In this document: in pieces, positions 62,544 to 64,000 of the stretch | Numbering within the stretch: the first letter of the stretch is position 1 | Layout: every line of letters begins with the position of its first letter | DNA from: Cystobacter fuscus DSM 2262 | Lineage (GTDB): Bacteria > Myxococcota > Myxococcia > Myxococcales > Myxococcaceae | Reading direction: 5' to 3' | NCBI RefSeq assembly: GCF_000335475.2 | Contig: NZ_ANAH02000001.1 | Location: forward strand, 310,001-374,000 | DNA length: 64,000 bases | Notes under the pieces: generated by a model | Seen by the model: only the letters and a program-made list of their open reading frames with translations | Told to the model about the DNA's origin: nothing | The model's database searches: none | Program-made: the position numbers and the translations under genes

Positions 62544-63467
62544 GTGCAACCCGACACCTCACAATACCCCCTGGTGGAGGACGTGGCCGAGGTCTTCCGC
62601 GGGGAGAGCGCGGTCGCCAAGCGCGACGTGCGCCTTCCCGTGGAGCTCGACGAGGAGACGCGCCCGCTGTCCGCGTCCCTGGAGCTGGAGTTCCTCGCCG
62701 AGGTGGGCGCGCTCGTGTACCCGGACCGGGTGCTGGTGGGCATGCGGGACGTGCGCTGGTTCCTGCGCGCCCCGGTGCCCGCGGCCGCCGCGCGGCTGGT
62801 GGGGCGCGCGCGCCGGGAGCAGGATGGTGAGGTCTCGGTCTTCCTGTCGCTGGAGCAGGAGAGCAGCGAGGAGCCCATCCCCGTCTGCCGCGCCATCCTC
62901 CAGTTCGGCCAGGCCTATGGGCCCGCCCCCTGGCCCCAGCAGCAACGGCAGCTCGCGCCCCGCACGGAGAACCTCCAGAACGGGCGGCAGCTCTACACGA
63001 GCGTGGGCGGCCAGGGCGACCGCGTCCCCGAGTCGCTCCAGGTCGTCTCCTGGGCCCGGCTGTGTGAGCTGGGCCGCATCCAGGGAGGGCTCATCCACCC
63101 CCGGACGCTCTCCAAGGTCCTCCCCGCCAGCCGCATCCAGGTGGCCCCCGCCGCGCTCGAGGGGGCGCTGCACCTGGTGAAGTGGCTCTGGTACGCCTTC
63201 TCCGGCGAGGGCTCGCGCGAGATGGCGATGACCGACGCCAACTGGTACCGCATGCCGCGGCGGGACGAGCGGCTGCTGTGCGACGCTCGCTTGAGTGGCG
63301 CCGGCAGCGGCCTCGCCTCCTTCAACGCCCAGCTCCTCGGCCAGGACGGCATCCCCGTGCTCGAGTTGCGCGGCATCGGCATGGCCTCGCTGCCCTCCGA
63401 GGACACCACCCCCACCCTGCCCCGCGTCACCTGGCAGGCCTTCGTCAAGCTCCTGACCCCGCGATGA
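62544..63467 (+). CDS. Hotdog-type polyketide dehydratase-like protein
   Basis: 307 residues from GTG 62544, 3 bp after the PKS stop. It begins YPLVEDVAEVFRGESAVAKRDV and has RPLSASLELEFLAEVGALVYPDRVLVGMRDVRWF, then VFLSLEQES, YTSVGGQGDRVPESLQVVSW and GLIHPRTLSKVLPAS. This looks like the double-hotdog PS-DH fold found in iterative PKS and PUFA systems. The usual HxxxGxxxxP and DxxxQ/H active-site motifs are not obvious by eye, so it may be a non-catalytic relative or act as a product-template-like domain. The stop overlaps the next ATG. Confidence 0.6.
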   Translation: MQPDTSQYPLVEDVAEVFRGESAVAKRDVRLPVELDEETRPLSASLELEFLAEVGALVYPDRVLVGMRDVRWFLRAPVPAAAARLVGRARREQDGEVSVFLSLEQESSEEPIPVCRAILQFGQAYGPAPWPQQQRQLAPRTENLQNGRQLYTSVGGQGDRVPESLQVVSWARLCELGRIQGGLIHPRTLSKVLPASRIQVAPAALEGALHLVKWLWYAFSGEGSREMAMTDANWYRMPRRDERLLCDARLSGAGSGLASFNAQLLGQDGIPVLELRGIGMASLPSEDTTPTLPRVTWQAFVKLLTPR

Positions 63468-64000
63468 CCTCCTCCGCGAACATCCCCCTGGCCATCATCG
63501 GACTCGGCTGCCGGCTGCCCGGCGCCGACACGCCCGCGCGCTTCATGAACCAGTCCCTCGAGGGGATGCGCGCCCTGACCCAGGCCCCGGAGGACTGGAA
63601 CGCCGGCCTGCCCGTGCACCATCCGCTCCTGGGCGGCTTCGTCCCCGAGGAGGGCAAGGATTGGAAGCAGTTCAAGCTGCCGCCCGCCCACGTGGAGAAG
63701 ATGCACCGCATGGAGCGGCTGCTGCACCTCACGCTCCTGCAGGCCACCCATGACGCCGGCTATGGCCCCGACAAGAGCCCGGGCAGCCGCTGCGCCATCT
63801 TCCTGGGCTCCACCGGCCTGGGCGTGGACCTGAAGACCGATCAGGCCCTGCGCCTGCGCGCCCCCGAGCTGAGAGATCATCTCGCCCCGCTGCTGGCCCA
63901 CAGGCCCGACGGCGCCCGGCTGCTGGCGGCCGTGGAGCGGCACGTGGAGCAGCACGCCCCGCCCATCATCACCGAGACGGTGCCCATGACGGCCACCATG
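63464..64000 (+). CDS. Ketosynthase-containing PKS protein, 3' end outside window
   Basis: 179 residues from ATG 63464, which overlaps the stop of the gene before (ATGA). The opening IPLAIIGLGCRLPGADTPARFMN is the standard start of a beta-ketoacyl synthase domain, and CAIFLGSTGLGVDLKTDQ fits the next conserved strand. The reading frame runs off the window, so its active-site Cys and later domains are not seen. It continues the PKS operon. Confidence 0.88.
   Translation, partial: MTSSANIPLAIIGLGCRLPGADTPARFMNQSLEGMRALTQAPEDWNAGLPVHHPLLGGFVPEEGKDWKQFKLPPAHVEKMHRMERLLHLTLLQATHDAGYGPDKSPGSRCAIFLGSTGLGVDLKTDQALRLRAPELRDHLAPLLAHRPDGARLLAAVERHVEQHAPPIITETVPMTATM

Noticed and set aside
63001-63955. 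Minus-strand frame over the start of the last KS gene
   Set aside because: The plus strand encodes a clear ketosynthase N-terminus coupled by ATGA to the gene before; the antisense frame has no features.

Overview
The window looks like chromosomal DNA of a myxobacterium, most likely of the Cystobacter/Archangium type. The evidence is very high GC with G/C-rich third codon positions, giant Ser/Thr kinase-AAA-GAF-histidine kinase hybrids, many lipoproteins, an alternative chemosensory operon, a SitA-like lipoprotein toxin, and an iterative PKS/PUFA-type cluster. Assignment is by gene content and protein style only. No rRNA or tRNA gene was seen.

Layout. 1-13 kb: the 3' part of a WD40 propeller gene, then two tandem paralogous kinase hybrids (about 1,773 aa each). 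13-21 kb: a small DUF6881-like protein, a TraB/GumN lipoprotein, a LytTR regulator, an RDD membrane protein, a receiver-GGDEF protein with a broken GGDEF motif, a GCS2-type ligase paired with an FAD protein, and rlmN. 21.4-27.7 kb: a compact chemosensory operon (NtrC-like regulator, CheA, MCP, CheW, CheR) with no CheY or CheB, whose regulator has Glu at the phospho-Asp position. 27.7-32.4 kb: a geranylgeranyl-reductase-like oxidoreductase, a small unknown protein, a metallophosphoesterase, gluQ and a GNAT protein.

32.4-40.5 kb is an accessory island. Two cargo modules sit directly behind plus-strand genes, and each is followed by a second copy of the 3' end of the gene in front of it. Module 1 is AT-richer and carries a three-Cys (Gp37/Gp68, DUF5131) protein, its partner TcmP, and a MITE-like palindrome; it is flanked by a 68-bp direct repeat of the GNAT gene end. 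Module 2 carries a lipoprotein toxin with an AHH-type nuclease domain and an imm11-like immunity protein; it is flanked by a 354-bp direct repeat of the nucleoside hydrolase gene end. A second three-Cys gene without TcmP lies just beyond. No integrase or transposase was seen.

40.7-57 kb returns to core-like genes: DUF2267 protein, SixA phosphatase, MiaE, a secreted GH44 glucanase, an MFS transporter, the periplasmic aldehyde oxidoreductase genes paoABC, an SLC13/RCK permease, GTP-dependent PEP carboxykinase, a TPR envelope protein translationally linked to a branched-chain-amino-acid-type binding lipoprotein, a DUF5335 protein and a lone GspG-like pseudopilin.

57.4 kb to the end starts a type I PKS/PUFA-synthase-like operon: KS(inactive)-KS-AT-ACP, then a hotdog dehydratase-like protein, then a further KS protein cut by the window edge. 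Three 13-bp tandem repeats lie in the divergent region upstream. Coordinates follow the chosen starts; alternatives are given in the entries.
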